Source: Papaver somniferum
Taxonomy: Eukaryota > Streptophyta > Magnoliopsida > Ranunculales > Papaveraceae
DNA: 64,000 nt
Assembly (NCBI RefSeq): GCF_003573695.1
Contig: NC_039368.1
Coordinates: forward strand, 13,272,360-13,336,359
Direction: 5' to 3'
The position numbers and the translations under genes were made by a program. Below the pieces are notes generated by a model. That model was not told the DNA's origin. It was given only the letters and a program-made list of their open reading frames with translations, and did no database searches. Shown one piece after another: positions 13,770 through 26,060 of this stretch; the stretch's first letter is position 1, and each line of letters opens with the position of its first letter.

Positions 13770-16700
13770 AGGTTTAGGTTTTTTCTTATAAAACGAGTTT
13801 TGTTTCTTGTAAAACAATTAAACACAAAAAAGGAATTTTTTCCATAAATAAAACTCTTAAATAATTTAATTATCAAGTTAAAAACTTGCAAAAAATAATT
13901 TCAAGTAGACACGGACTTGGTGCTTGGTGCACGCGCATGGGCATGGGTCGAAACATGTATTTTTCAGGATAAGACTGCCCGATATAACTTGTATTAGCAC
14001 AATACAAGTTACCCACTCTTAAACTCAGCAACGGGGATGGAAGTAAAACGCCGCACGAAAATAAAAGCAAGAAGATGAAGAAAAGAAGACCTTGAGATGG
14101 TCACTGTTTGTGTATTTTGAAAAGAGATTTTCGAGTTGTATTTATAGGAAAACTAACTTGCAAATCAAGTTAGGTTTAGGTTTTTTCTTATAAAACGAGT
14201 TTTGTTTCTTGTAAAACAATTAAACACAAAAAAGGAATTTTTCCATAAACAAAACTCTTAATTAAATTATTTATCAAGTTAAAAACTTGCAAAAAATAAT
14301 TTCAAGTAGACACGGACTTGGTGCTTGGTATACGCGAATGGGCATGGGTCGAAACATGTATTTTTCAGGATAAGACTGCCCGATATAACTTGTATTAGCA
14401 CAATACAAGTTACCCACTCTTAAACTCAGCAACGGGGATGGAAGTAAAACGCCGCACGAAAATAAAAGCAAGAAGATGAAGAAAAGAAGACCTAGAGATG
14501 GTCGTTGTTTGTGTATTTTGAAAAGAGATTTTCGAGTTGTATTTATAAGAAAACTAACTTGCAAATCAAGTTAGGTTTAGGTTTTTTCTTATAAAACGAG
14601 TTTTGTTTCTTGTAAAACAATTAAACACAAAAAAGGAATTTTTCCATAAATAAAACTCTTAAATAAATTATGTATCAAGTTAAAAACTTGCAAAAAATAA
14701 TTTCAAGTAGACACGGACTTAGTGCTTGGTACACGCGCATGGGCATGGGTCGAAACATGTATTTTTCAGGATAAGACTGCCCGATATAACTTGTATTAGC
14801 ACAATACAAGTTACCCACTCTTAAACTCAGCAACGGGGATGGAAGTAAAACGCCTCACGAAAATAAAAGCAAGAAGATGAAGAAAAGAAGACCTAGAGAT
14901 GGTCGCTGCTTGTGTATTTTGAAAAGAGATTTTCGAGTTGTATTTATAGGAAAATTAACTTGCAAATCAAGTTAGGTTTAGATTTTTTCTTATAAAAGGA
15001 GTTTTGTTTCTTGTAAAACATTTAAACACAAAAAAAGAATTTTTACATAAATAAAACTCTTAAATAAATTATTTATCAAGTTAAAAAACTTGCAAAAAAT
15101 AATTTCAAGTAGACACGGACTTGGTGCTTGGTACACGCGCATGGACATGGGTCGAAATATGTATTTTTCAGGATAAGACTGCCCGATATAACTTGTATTA
15201 GCACAATACAATTTACCCACTCTTAAACTCAGCAACGGGGATGGAAGTAAAATGCCGCACGAAAATAAAAGCAAGCAGATGAAGAAAAGAAGACCTAGAG
15301 ATGGTCGCTGCTTGTGTGTTTGGAAAAAAGATTTTCGAGTTGTATTTATAGGAAAACTAACTTGCAAATCAAGTTAGGTTTAGGTTTTTTCTTATAAAAC
15401 GAGTTTTGTTTCTTGTAAAACAATTAAACACAAAAAAGGAATTTTTCCATAAATAAATTATTAATCAAGTTAAAAACTTGCAACAAATAATTTCAAGTAG
15501 ACACGGACTTGGTGCTTGGTACACGCGCATGGGCATGGGTCGAAACATGTATTTTTCAGGATAAGACTGCCCGATATAACTTGTATTAGCACAATACAAG
15601 TTACCCACTCTTAAACTCAGCAACGGGGATGGAAGTAAAACGCCGCACGAAAATAAAAGCAAAAAGATGAAGAAAAGAAGACCTAGAGATGGTCGCTGCT
15701 TGTGTATTTTGAAAAAAGATTTTCGAGTTGTATTTATAGGAAAACTAACTTGCAAATCAAGTTAGGTTTAGGTTTTTTCTTATAAAACGAATTTTGTTTC
15801 TTGTAAAACAATTAAACACAAAAAAGGAATTTTTCCATAAATAAAACTCTTAAATAAATTATTTATCAAGTTAAAAACTTGCAAAAATAATTTCAAGTAG
15901 ACACGGACTTGGTGCTTGGTACACGCGCATGGGGATGGTTGAAACATGTATTTTTCAGGATAAGACTGACCGATATAACTTGTATTAGCACAATACAAGT
16001 TACCCACTCTTAAACTCAGCAACGGGGATGGAAGTAAAACGCCGCACGAAAATAAAAGCAAGAAGATGAATAAAAGAAGACCTAGAGATGGTCGCTGCTT
16101 GTGTGTTTTGAAAAAATATTTTCGAGTTGTATTTATAGGAGAATCAACTTCCAAATCAAGTTAGGTTTAGGTTTTTTCTTATAAAACGAGTTTTGTTTCT
16201 TGTAAAACAATTAAACACAAAAGAATTTTTCCATAAATAAAACTCTTAAATTAATTATTTATCAAGTTGAAAAACTTGCAAAAAATAATTTCAAGTAGAC
16301 ACGGACTTGGTGCTTGGTGCACGCGCATGGGCATGGGTCGAAACATGTATTTTTCAGGATAAGACTGCCCGATATAACTTGTATTAGCACAATACAAGTT
16401 ACCCACTCTTAAACTCAGCAACGGGGATGGAAGTAAAACGCCGCACGAAAATAAAAGCAAGAAGATGAAGAAAAGAAGACCTTGATATGGTCACTGTTTG
16501 TGTATTTTGAAAAGAGATTTTCGAGTTGTATTTATAGGAAAACTAACTTGCAAATCAAGTTAGGTTTAGGTTTTTTCTTATAAAACGAGTTTTGTTTCTT
16601 GTAAAACAATTAAACACAAAAAAGGAATTTTTCCATAAACAAAACTCTTAAATAAATTATTTATCAAGTTAAAAACTTGCAAAAAATAATTTCAAGTAGA

Positions 16701-16954
16701 CACGGACTTGGTGCTTGGTATACGCGAATGGGCATGGGTCGAAACATGTATTTTTCAGGATAAGACTGCCCGATATAACTTGTATTAGCACAATACAAGT
16801 TACCCACTCTTAAACTCAGCAACGGGGATGGAAGTAAAACGCCGCACGAAAATAAAAGCAAGAAGATGAAGAAAAGAAGACCTAGAGATGGTCGCTGTTT
16901 GTGTATTTTGAAAAGAGATTTTCGAGTTGTATTTATAAGAAAACTAACTTGCAA
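13770..16954. repeat. Satellite blocks repeated with 2390-bp period
   Basis: The monomers ending near 14070 and 14564 have partners near 16460 and 16954. The pairs share GTGCTTGGTGCACGCGC, the GAGATGGTCACTG/GATATGGTCACTG variants and the GGTATACGCGAATGGGC variant. The offset is 2390, about six monomers. A further unit near 14990-15367 (CATGGACATGGGTCGAAATATG, CAAGCAGATGAAG) recurs at 17768-18145, so the order is only partly preserved. Confidence 0.8.
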
Positions 16955-18145
16955 ATCAAGTTAGGTTTAGGTTTTTTCTTATAAAACGAGTTTTCTTTCT
17001 TGTAAAACAATTAAACACAAAAAAGGAATTTTTCCATAAATAAAACTCTTAAATAAATTATTTATCAAGTTAAAAACTTGCAAAAAATAATTTCAAGTAG
17101 ACACGGACTTAGTGTTTGGTACACGCGCATGGGCATGGGTCGAAACATGTATTTTTCAGGATAAGACTGCCCGATATAACTTGTATTAGCACAATACAAG
17201 TTACCCACTCTTAAACTCAGCAACGGGGATGGAAGTAAAACGCCGCACGAAAATAAAAGCAAGAAGATGATGAAAAGAAGACCTAGAGATGGTCGCTGCT
17301 TGTGTGTTTGGAAAAAAGATTTTCGAGTTGTATTTATAGGAAAACTAACTTGCAAATCAAGTTAGGTTTAGGTTTTTTCTTATAAAACGAGTTTTGTTTC
17401 TTGTAAAACAATTAAACACAAAAAAGGAATTTTTCCATAAATAAATTATTTATCAAGTTAAAAACTTGCAAAAAATAATTTCAAGTAGACACGGACTTAG
17501 TGCTTGGTACACGCGCATGGGCATGGGTCGAAACATGTATTTTTCAGGATAAGACTGCCCGATATAACTTGTATTAGCACAATACAAGTTACCCACTCTT
17601 AAACTCAGCAACGGGGATGGAAGTAAAACGCCGCACGAAAATAAAAGCAAGAAGATGAAGAAAAGAAGACCTAGAGATGGTCGCTGTTTGTGTATTTTGA
17701 AAAGAGATTTTCGAGTTGTATTTATAAGAAAACTAACTTGCAAATCAAGTTAGGTTTAGATTTTTTCTTATAAAACGAGTTTTGTTTCTTGTAAAACATT
17801 TAAACACAAAAAAAGAATTTTTACATAAATAAAACTCTTAAATAAATTATTTATCAAGTTAAAAAACTTGCAAAAAATAATTTCAAGTAGACACGGACTT
17901 GGTGCTTGGTACACGCGCATGGACATGGGTCGAAATATGTATTTTTCAGGATAAGACTGCCCGATATAACCTGTATTAGCACAATACAATTTACCCACTC
18001 TTAAACTCAGCAACGGGGATGGAAGTAAAATGCCGCACGAAAATAAAAGCAAGCAGATGAAGAAAAGAAGACCTAGAGATGGTCGCTGCTTGTGTGTTTG
18101 GAAAAAAGATTTTCGAGTTGTATTTATAGGAAAACTAACTTGCAA

Positions 18146-18540
18146 ATCAAGTTAGGTTTAGGTTTTTTCTTATAAAACGAGTTTTGTTTCTTGTAAAACA
18201 ATTAAACACAAAAAAGGAATTTTTCCATAAATAATTTCAAGTAGACACAAACACAAAAAATAATTTCAAGTAGACACGGACTTGGTGCTTGGTACACGCG
18301 CATGGGCATGGGTCGAAAAATGTATTTTGCAGGATAAGACTGCCCGATATAACTTGTATTAGCACAATACAAGTTACCCACTCTTAAACTCAGCAACAGG
18401 GATGGAAGTAAAACGCCGCACGAAAATAAAAGCAAGAAGATGAAGAAAAGAAGACCTAGAGATGGTCGCAGCTTGTGTATTTTGAAAAGAGATTTTCGAG
18501 TTGTATTTATAGGAAAATTAACTTGCAAATCAAGTTAGGT
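18146..18540. repeat. Rearranged satellite monomer
   Basis: At 18221-18275 the normal AT-rich stretch with dyad I is missing. Instead ATAATTTCAAGTAGACAC occurs twice, separated by AAACACAAAAA. The junction looks like a deletion combined with a short templated duplication. The rest of the unit is normal, except for AATGTATTTTGCAGG near 18318. Confidence 0.85.
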
Positions 18541-19332
18541 TTAGGTTTTTTCTTATAAAACGAGTTTTGTTTCTTGTAAAACAATTAAACACAAAAAAGT
18601 AATTTTTCCATAAATAAAACTCTTAAATAAATTATTTATCAATTTAAAAACTTGCAAAAAGTAATTTCAAGTAGACACGGACTTGGTGTTTGGTACACGC
18701 GCATGGACATGGGTCGAAACATGTATTTTTCAGGATAAGACTGCCTGATATAACTTGTATTAGCACAATACAAGTTACCCACTCTTAAACTCAGCAACGC
18801 GGATGGAAGTAAAACGCCGCACGAAAATAAAAGCAAGAAAATGAAGAAAAGAAGTCCTAGAGATGGTCGCTGCTTGTGTGTATTGAAAAAAGATTTTCGA
18901 GTTGTATTTATAGGAAAATTAACTTGCAAATCAAGTTAGGTTTAGGTTTTTTCTTATAAAACGAGTTTTGTTTCTTGTAAAACAATTAAACACAAAAAAA
19001 GAATTTTTCCATAAATAAAACTCTTAAATAAATTATTTATCAAGTTAAAAAACTTGCAAAAAATAATTTTTAGTAGACACGGACTTGGTGCTTGGTACAC
19101 GCGCATGGACATGGGTCGAAATATGTATTTTTCAGGATAAGACTGCCCGATATAACTTGTATTAGCACAATACAATTTACCCACTCTTAAACTCAGCAAC
19201 GGGGATGGAAGTAAAATGCCACACGAAAATAAAAGCAAGAAGATGAAGAAAAGAAGACCTAGAGATGGTCGCTGCTTGTGTGTTTGGAAAAAAGATTTTC
19301 GAGTTTTATTTATAGGAAAACTAACTTGCAAA

Positions 19333-22300
19333 TCAAGTTAGGTTTAGGTTTTTTCTTATAAAACGAGTTTTGTATCTTGTAAATCAATTAAACACAAAAA
19401 AGGAATTTTTCCATAAATAAAACTCTTAAATAAATTATTTATCAAGTTAAAAACTTGAAAAAAATAATTTCAAGTAGACACGGACTTGGTGCTTGGTACA
19501 CGCGCATGGGCATGGGTCGAAACATGTATTTTTCAGGATAAGACTGCCCGATATAACTTGTATTAGAACAATACAAGTTACCCACTCTTAAACTCAGCAA
19601 CGGGGATGGAAGTAAAACGCCGCACGAAAATAAAAGCAAGAAGATGAAGAAAAGAAGTCCTAGAGATGGTCGCTGCTTGTGTGTATTGAAAAAAGATTTT
19701 CGAGTTGTATTTATAGGAAAATTAACTTGCAAATCAAGTTAGGTTTAGGTTTTTTCTTATGAAACGAGTTTTGTTTCTTGTAAAACAATTAAACACAAAA
19801 AAGGAATTTTTCCATAAATAAAACTCTTAAATAAATTATTTATCAAGTTAAAAACTTGCAAAAAATAATTTCAAGTAGACACGGACTTGGTGCTTGGTAC
19901 ACGCGCATGGGCATGGGTCGAAACATGTATTTCTCATGATAAGACTTCCCGATATAACTTGTATTAGCACAATACAAGTTACCCACTCTTAAACTCAGCA
20001 ACGGGGATGGAAGTAAAACGCCGCACGAAAATAAAAGCAAGAAGATGAAGAAAAGAAGACCTAGAGATGGTCGCTGCTTGTGTGTTTTGAAAAAAGATTT
20101 TCGAGTTGTATTTATAGGAAAATTAACTTGCAAATGAAGTTAGGTTTAGGTTTTTTCTTATAAAACGAGTTTTGTTTCTTGTAAAACAATTAAACACAAA
20201 AAAAAAGAATTTTTCCATAAATAAAATTCTTAAATAAATTATTTATCAAGTTGAAAAACTTGCAAAAAATAATTTCAAATAGACACGGACTTGGTGCTTG
20301 GTGCACGCGCATGGGCATGGGTCGAAACATGTATTTTTCAGGATAAGACTGCCCGATATAACTTGTATTAGCACAATACAAGTTACCCACTCTTAAACTC
20401 AGCAACGGGGATGGAAGTAAAACGCCGCACGAAAAAAAAAGCAAGAAGATGAAGAAAAGAAGACCTAGAGATGGTCGCTGTTTGTGTATTTTGAAAAGAG
20501 ATTTTCGAGTTGTATTTATAGGAAAACTAACTTGCAAATCAAGTTAGGTTTAGGTTTTTTCTTATAAAACGAGTTTTCTTTCTTGTAAAACAATTAAACA
20601 CAAAAAAAGGAATTTTTCCATAAATAAAACTCTTAAATAAATTATTTATCAAGTTAAAAACTTGCAAAAAATAATTTCAAGTAGACACGGACTTAGTGCT
20701 TGGTACACGCGCATGGGCATGGGTCGAAACATGTATTTTTCAGGATAAGACTGCCCGATATAACTTGTATTAGCACAATACAAGTTACCCACTCTTAAAC
20801 TCAGCAACGGAGATGGAAGTAAAACGCCGCACGAAAATAAAAGCAAGAAGATGAAGAAAAGAAGACCTAGAGATGGTCGCTGCTTGTGTTTTTTGAAAAG
20901 AGATTTTCGAGTTGTATTTATAGGAAAACTAACTTGCAAATCAAGTTAGGTTTAGGTTTTTTCTTATAAAACGAGTTTTGTTTCTTGTAAAACAATTAAA
21001 CACAAAAAAGGAATTTTTCCATAAATAAAACTCTTAAATAAATTATTTATCAATTTAAAAACTTGCAAAAAGTAATTTCAAGTAGACAAGGACTTGGTGC
21101 TTGGTACACGCGCATGGGCATGGGTCGAAACATGTATTTTTCAGGATAAGACTGCCCGATATAACTTGTATTAGCACAATACAAGTTACCCACTCTTAAA
21201 CTCAGCAACGGGGGATGGAAGTAAAACGCCGCACGAAAATAAAAGCAAGAAGATGAAGAAAAGAAGTCCTAGAGATGGTCGCTGCTTGTGTGTATTGAAA
21301 AAAGATTTTCGAGTTGTATTTATAGGAAAATTAACTTGCAAATCAAGTTAGGTTTAGGTTTTTTCTTATGAAACGAGTTTTGTTTCTTGTAAAACAATTA
21401 AACACAAAAAAGGAATTTTTACATAAATAAAACTCTTAAATAAATTATTTATCAAGTTAAAAACTTGCAAAAAATAATTTCAAGTAGACACGGACTTGGT
21501 GCTTGGTACACGCGCATGGGCATGGGTCGAAACATGTATTTCTCAGGATAAGACTTCCCGATATAACTTGTATTAGCACAATACAAGTTACCCACTCTTA
21601 AACTCAGCAACGGGGATGGAAGTAAAACGCCGCACGAAAATAAAAGCAAGAAGATGAAGAAAAGAAGACCTAGAGATGGTCGCTGCTTGTGTGTTTTGAA
21701 AAAAGATTTTCGAGTTGTATTTATAGGAAAATTAACTTGCAAATCAAGTTAGGTTTAGGTTTTTTCTTATAAAACGAGTTTTGTTTCTTGTAAAACAATT
21801 AAACACACAAAAAAAGAATTTTTCCATAAATAAAATTCTTAAATAAATTATTTATCAAGTTGAAAAACTTGCAAAAATTAATTTCAAATAGACACGGACT
21901 TGGTGCTTGATGCACGCGCATGGGCATGGGTCGAAACATGTATTTTTCAGGATAAGACTGCCCGATATAACTTGTATTAGCACAATACAAGTTACCCACT
22001 CTTAAACTCAGCAACGGGGATGGAAGTAAAACGCCGCACGAAAATAAAAGCAAGAAGATGAAGAAAAGAAGACCTAGAGATGGTCGCTGTTTGTGTATTT
22101 TGAATAGAGATTTTCGAGTTGTATTTATAGGAAAACTAACTTGCAAATCAAGTTAGGTTTAGGTTTTTTCTTATAAAACGAGTTTTCTTTCTTGTAAAAC
22201 AATTAAACACAAAAAAGGAATTTTTCCATAAATAAAACTCTTAAATAAATTATTTATCAAGTTAAAAACTTGCAAAAAATAATTTCAAGTAGACACGGAC

Positions 22301-23752
22301 TTAGTGCTTGGTACACGCGCATGGGCATGGGTCGAAACATGTATTTTTCAGGATAAGACTGCCCGATATAACTTGTATTAGCACAATACAAGTTACCCAC
22401 TCTTAAACTCAGCAACGGAGATGGAAGTAAAACGCCGCACGAAAATAAAAGCAAGAAGATGAAGAAAAGAAGACCTAGAGATGGTCGCTGCTTGTGTTTT
22501 TTGAAAAGAGATTTTCGAGTTGTATTTATAGGAAAACTAACTTGGAAATCAAGTTAGGTTTAGGTTTTTTCTTATAAAACGAGTTTTGTTTCTTGTAAAA
22601 CAATTAAACACAAAAAAAGGAATTTTTCCATAAATAAAACTCTTAAATAAATTATTTATCAATTTAAAAACTTGCAAAAAGTAATTTCAAGTAGACAAGG
22701 ACTTGGTGCTTGGTACACGCGCATGGGCATGGGTCGAAACATGTATTTTTCAGGATAAGACTGCCCGATATAACTTGTATTAGCACAATACAAGTTACCC
22801 ACTCTTAAACTCAGCAACGGGGATGGAAGTAAAACGCCGCACGAAAATAAAAGCAAGAAGATGAAGAAAAGAAGTCCTAGAGATGGTCGCTGCTTGTGTG
22901 TATTGAAAAAAGATTTTCGAGTTGTATTTATAGGAAAATTAACTTGCAAATCAAGTTAGGTTTAGGTTTTTTCTTATGAAACGAGTTTTGTTTCTTGTAA
23001 AACAATTAAACACAAAAAAGGAATTTTTCCATAAATAAAACTCTTAAATAAATTATTTATCAAGTTAAAAACTTGCAAAAAATAATTTCAAGTAGACACG
23101 GACTTGGTGCTTGGTACACGCGCATGGGCATGGGTCGAAACATGTATTTCTCAGGATAAGACTTCCCGATATAACTTGTATTAGCACAATACAAGTTAAC
23201 CACTCTTAAACTCAGCAACGGGGATGGAAGTAAAACGCCGCACGAAAATAAAAGCAAGAAGATGAAGAAAAGAAGACCTAGAGATGGTCGCTGCTTGTGT
23301 GTTTTGAAAAAAGATTTTCGAGTTGTATTTATAGGAAAATTAACTTGCAAATCAAGTTAGGTTTAGGTTTTTTCTTATAAAACGAGTTTTGTTTCTTGTA
23401 AAACAATTAAACACAAAAAAAGAATTTTTCCATAAATAAAATTCTTAAATAAATTATTTATCAAGTTGAAAAACTTGCAAAAAATAATTTCAAATAGACA
23501 CGGACTTGGTGCTTGGTGCACGCGCATGGGCATGGGTCGAAACATGTATTTTTCAGGATAAGACTGCCCGATATAACTTGTATTAGCACAATACAAGTTA
23601 CCCACTCTTAAACTCAGCAACGGAGATGGAAGTAAAACGCCGCACGAAAATAAAAGCAAGAAGATGAAGAAAAGAAGACCTAGAGATGGTCGCTGCTTGT
23701 GTTTTTTGAAAAGAGATTTTCGAGTTGTATTTATAGGAAAACTAACTTGCAA
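19333..23752. repeat. A-A-B-B four-monomer higher-order repeat, ~1608 bp
   Basis: Four distinguishable monomers recur in fixed order. A1 has AAGAAGTCCTAGAG and GTGTATTGAAAAAAG (19333-19732, 20940-21340, 22548-22949). A2 has ATGTATTTCTCA and GACTTCCCG (to 20133, 21742, 23350). B1 has TTTCAAATAGACACGG and GTGCACGCGC or GATGCACGCGC (to 20537, 22146). B2 has AACGGAGATGG and TGTGTTTTTTGAAAAG (to 20939, 22547). Offsets between equivalent units are 1608-1610 bp. The third round is A1, A2 and then a B1/B2 hybrid. Confidence 0.92.
23351..23752. repeat. Hybrid B1/B2 monomer from unequal exchange
   Basis: The left part carries the B1 signatures TTGAAAAACTTGC, TTTCAAATAGACACGG and GTGCACGCGC. The right part carries the B2 signatures AACGGAGATGG and TGTGTTTTTTGAAAAG. 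The switch lies between about 23521 and 23620. Because B1 precedes B2 in the parent order, fusing the left of B1 to the right of B2 removes exactly one monomer length. That is the product expected from unequal crossing-over between adjacent monomers. Confidence 0.88.
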
Positions 23753-25518
23753 ATCAAGTTAGGTTTAGGTTTTTTCTTATAAAACGAGTTTTGTTTCTTG
23801 TAAAACAATTAAACACAAAAAAGGAATTTTTCCATAAATAAAACTCTTAAATAAATTATTTATAAATTTAAAAACTTGCAAAAAGTAATTTCAAGTAGAC
23901 ACGGACTTGGTGCTTGGTACACGCGCATGGGCATGGGTCGAAACATGTATTTTTCAGGATAAGACTGCCTGATATAACTTTTATTAGAACAATACAAGTT
24001 ACCCACTCTTAAACTCAGCAAAGGGGATGGAAGTAAAACGCCGCACGAAAATAAAAGCAAGAAGATGAAGAAAAGAAGTCCTAGAGATGGTCGCTGCTTG
24101 TGTGTATTGAAAAAAGATTTTCGAGTTGTATTTATAGGAAAATTAACTTGCAAATCAAGTTAGGTTTAGATTTTTTCTTGTAAAACGAGTTTTGTTTCTT
24201 GTAAAACAATTAAACACAAAAAGAGAATTTTTCCATAAATAAAACTCTTAAATAAATTATTTATCAAGTTAAAAAACTTGCAAAAAATAATTTCAAGTAG
24301 ACACGGACTTGGTGCTTGGTACACGCGCATGGACATGGGTCGAAATATGTATTTTTCAGGATAAGACTGCCCGATATAACTTGTATTAGCACAATACAAT
24401 TTACCCACTCTTAAACTCAGCAACAGGGATGGAAGTAAAATGCCGCACGAAAATAAAAGCAAGAAGATGAAGAAAAGAAGACCTAGAGATGGTCGCTGCT
24501 TGTGTGTTTTGAAAAAAGATTTTCGAGTTGTATTTATAGGAAAATTAACTTGCAAATCAAGTTAGGTTTAGGTTTTTTCTTATAAAACGAGTTTTGTTTC
24601 TTGTAAAACAATTATACACAAAAAAGGAATTTTTCCATAAATAAAACTCTTAAATAAATTATTTATCAAGTTAAAAACTTGCAAAAAATAATTCCAAGTA
24701 GACACGGACTTGGTGCTTGGTACATGCGCATGGGCATGGGTTGAAACATGTATTTTTCAGGATAAGACTGCCCGATATAACTTGTATTAGCACAATACAA
24801 GTTACCCACTCTTAAACTCAGCAACGGGGATGGAAGTAAAACGCCGCACGAAAATAAAAGCAAGAAGATGAAGAAAAGAAGACCTAGAGATGGTCGCTTC
24901 TTGTGTATTTTGAAAAGAGATTTTCGAGTTGTATTTATAGGAAAACTAACTTGCAAATCAAGTTAGGTTTAGGTTTTTTCTTATAAAACGAGTTTTCTTT
25001 CTTGTAAAAAAATTAAACACAAAAAAGGAATTTTTCCATAAATAAAACTCTTAAATAAATTATTTATCAAGTTAAAAACTTGCAAAAAATAATTTCAAGT
25101 AGACACGGACTTGGTGCTTGGTACACGCGCATGGGCATGGGTCGAAACATGTATTTTTCAGGATAAGACTTCCCGATATAACTTGTATTAGCACAATACA
25201 AGTTACCCACTCTTAAACTCAGCAACGGGGATGGAAGTAAAACGCCGCACGAAAATAAAAGCAAGAAGATGAAGAAAAGAAGACCTAGAGATGGTCGCTG
25301 CTTGTGTATTGTTAAAAGAGATTTTCGAGTTGTATTTTTAGGAAAACTAACTTGCAAATCAAGTTAGGTTTAGGTTTTTTCTTATAAAACGAGTTTTGTT
25401 TCTTGTAAAACAATTAAACACAAAAAAAGGAATTTTTCCATAAATAAAACTCTTAAATAAATTATTTATCAAGTTAAAAACTTGCAAAAAATAATTTCAA
25501 GTAGACACGGACTTGGTG

Positions 25519-26060
25519 NNNNNNNNNNGATAAGACTGCCCGATATAACTTGTATTAGCACAATACAAGTTACCCACTCTTAAACTCAGCAACGGGGATG
25601 GAAGTAAAACGCCGCACGAAAATAAAAGCAAGAAGATGAAGAAAAGAAGACCTAGAGATGGTCGNNNNNNNNNNTAGGAAAACTAACTTGCAAATCAAGT
25701 TAGGTTTAGGTTTTTTCTTATAAAACGAGTTTTGTTTCTTGTAAAACAATTAAACACAAAAAAAGGAATTTTTCCATAAATAAAACTCTTAAATAAATTA
25801 TTTATCAAGTTAAAAACTTGCAAAAAATAATTTCAAGTAGACACGGACTTGGTGATTGGTACACGCGCATGGGCATGGGTCGAAACATGTATTTTTAANN
25901 NNNNNNNNGAAGTAAAACGCCGCACGAAAATAAAAGCAAGAAGATGAAGAAAAGAAGACCTAGAGATGGTCGCTGCTTGTGTATTTTGAAAAGAGATTTT
26001 CGAGTTGTATTTATAGGAAAACTAACTTGCAAATCAAGTTAGGTTTAGGTNNNNNNNNNN
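25519..26060. other. Cluster of four 10-N gaps in the satellite
   Basis: Gaps at 25519-25528, 25665-25674, 25899-25908 and 26051-26060 separate islands of 136, 224 and 142 bp. Each gap replaces roughly 40-75 bp of the monomer, judged from neighbours, so the gap sizes are nominal. The islands carry the same signatures as nearby monomers (for example GTGATTGGTAC and TTTTTAA at about 25851-25898, also at 26157 and 28148). This looks like a poorly resolved scaffold join. Confidence 0.9.
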
